Shown: positions 5,740-6,427 of the stretch, piece after piece
How positions within the stretch are numbered: the stretch's first letter is position 1
How the letters are laid out: every line of letters begins with the position of its first letter
From: Acidobacteriota bacterium
GTDB taxonomy: Bacteria > Acidobacteriota > Terriglobia > Bryobacterales > Bryobacteraceae
Reading direction: 5' to 3'
DNA: 6,427 nucleotides
Assembly: GCA_947466555.1 (NCBI GenBank)
Contig: CANIFK010000315.1
Location: 1 to 6,427 of the forward strand
Notes under the pieces: model-generated
Seen by the model: the letters and a program-made list of their open reading frames with translations, nothing else
Told to the model about the DNA's origin: nothing
The model's database searches: none
Position numbers and translations under genes: made by a program

Positions 5740-6427
5740 ATGCAACAGCGTCCGACCCGCGTCCGGCACCTGGTTCTGTGGCTAACGGTGGCCGCCTACC
5801 TCATCACGTATATGGACCGGGCTGTGATCTCATCGGCAGCCCCATTCATCCGGAAGGAGTTCGAGTTCAGCCTTGAAACGATGGGCTTGATACTCGGCGC
5901 TTTCTACTGGGGCTATACCGTGTTTAATATTCCCGGCGGGTGGCTGGGAGACTGGCTGGGACCGCGACGGGCGCTGACGGGGATTGTAATCTGGTGGAGC
6001 GCATTTACGGCTCTGACAACAGCGATGACCGGGGCGGGTTCGATGATCGTCTGCCGGGTCCTGTTCGGCGCCGGCGAGGCAGGCGCGTTTCCGATCGCGA
6101 CGCGGAGCCTCTCGCGATGGATGCTGGCCTCGGAGAGGGGTTGGGCACAGGGGCTAACGCATGCGGGTTCTCGGCTGGGTGCCGCGCTTACACCGCCAAT
6201 TTTCATCGCGATGATGATTGCTTACGGCTGGCGGATACCATTCTTGTGCTTCGGCGTTATAGGAACGGCGTGGGCGTTGTTCTGGTTCATCTGGTATCGC
6301 GACACACCGGAAGAACATGGGCAGGTGAATGCGGCTGAACGGGAACTGATTCGCGAATCGCTGGGCACGAAGCGTAGCGCGCGATCCGCCGCCGTACCGT
6401 GGCGGGTGATCCTTTCGAGCCGCGTGA
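5740..6427 (+). CDS. MFS transporter, anion:cation symporter (ACS) type, N-terminal part (runs off right edge)
   Basis: The reading frame is open from the ATG at 5740 to the window edge, giving 229 residues, about half of a usual 400-450 residue carrier. It is an inner-membrane secondary transporter. Six hydrophobic helices are visible: roughly 10-30, 46-66, 77-95, 100-120, about 138-160 and 167-186. Together they make the first half of the twelve-helix fold. Marks of the family are YMDRAVIS (24-31), motif A GGWLGDWLGPRRAL between helices 2 and 3 (66-79), and RVLFGAGEAGAFP (106-118). The cytoplasmic loop YRDTPEEHGQVNAAERELI (186-204) is typical of carriers for hexuronates, galactonate, glucarate and other organic anions. 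The substrate cannot be read from the sequence. Codon endings are more mixed than in the genes to the left. Confidence 0.88.
   Translation, partial: MQQRPTRVRHLVLWLTVAAYLITYMDRAVISSAAPFIRKEFEFSLETMGLILGAFYWGYTVFNIPGGWLGDWLGPRRALTGIVIWWSAFTALTTAMTGAGSMIVCRVLFGAGEAGAFPIATRSLSRWMLASERGWAQGLTHAGSRLGAALTPPIFIAMMIAYGWRIPFLCFGVIGTAWALFWFIWYRDTPEEHGQVNAAERELIRESLGTKRSARSAAVPWRVILSSRV

Overview
The window looks like chromosomal DNA from an acidobacterium, probably of the Solibacter/Bryobacter type. The grounds are a GC-rich sequence, a VWFA protein of the kind that is multiplied in Acidobacteria, and exported proteins with very short signal peptides. There is also a PQQ-like propeller of the type common in Acidobacteria and Planctomycetes. 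The taxonomic placement is inference from family resemblance. Gene density is almost total: seven protein genes, no intergenic gap longer than about 34 bases, and no RNA gene, mobile element, CRISPR array or obvious terminator.

Layout, left to right. (1) The 5' part of selB (selenocysteine-specific elongation factor) runs leftward off the edge. (2) Back to back with it, a secreted VWFA-domain protein runs rightward; the two start codons share bases within one CATG. (3) After 28 bases comes the carboxyltransferase (beta) subunit of a propionyl-CoA-type acyl-CoA carboxylase. It overlaps by an ATGA (4) an exported PQQ-like beta-propeller protein. (5) A small exported protein with an FxLYD-like fold lies on the minus strand and converges on the propeller gene so tightly that the stop codons overlap. 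(6) Divergent from it is a Tat-exported N4-(beta-N-acetylglucosaminyl)-L-asparaginase-like Ntn hydrolase, followed 16 bases later by (7) an MFS transporter of the anion:cation symporter type that runs off the right edge.

How the genes may work together. The carboxylase subunit and propeller look translationally coupled, although their functions have no obvious link. The asparaginase and the MFS carrier may form a scavenging unit: an exported hydrolase releases a product from glycoasparagine or isoaspartyl compounds and the carrier imports it. selB implies that the host decodes UGA as selenocysteine, but the rest of that machinery is outside the window.

The most interesting structure is regulatory. 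Three genes (VWFA, FxLYD-like, MFS) have a -10-like hexamer ending exactly 7 bases before the ATG (GATAAT, TAGACT, TAGACT). That would place the transcription start at or next to the A of the start codon, so the mRNAs would be leaderless. Weaker versions precede selB and the carboxylase gene. Only the asparaginase gene shows a normally spaced Shine-Dalgarno sequence. I see no convincing evidence of a wholly new multi-gene system here.
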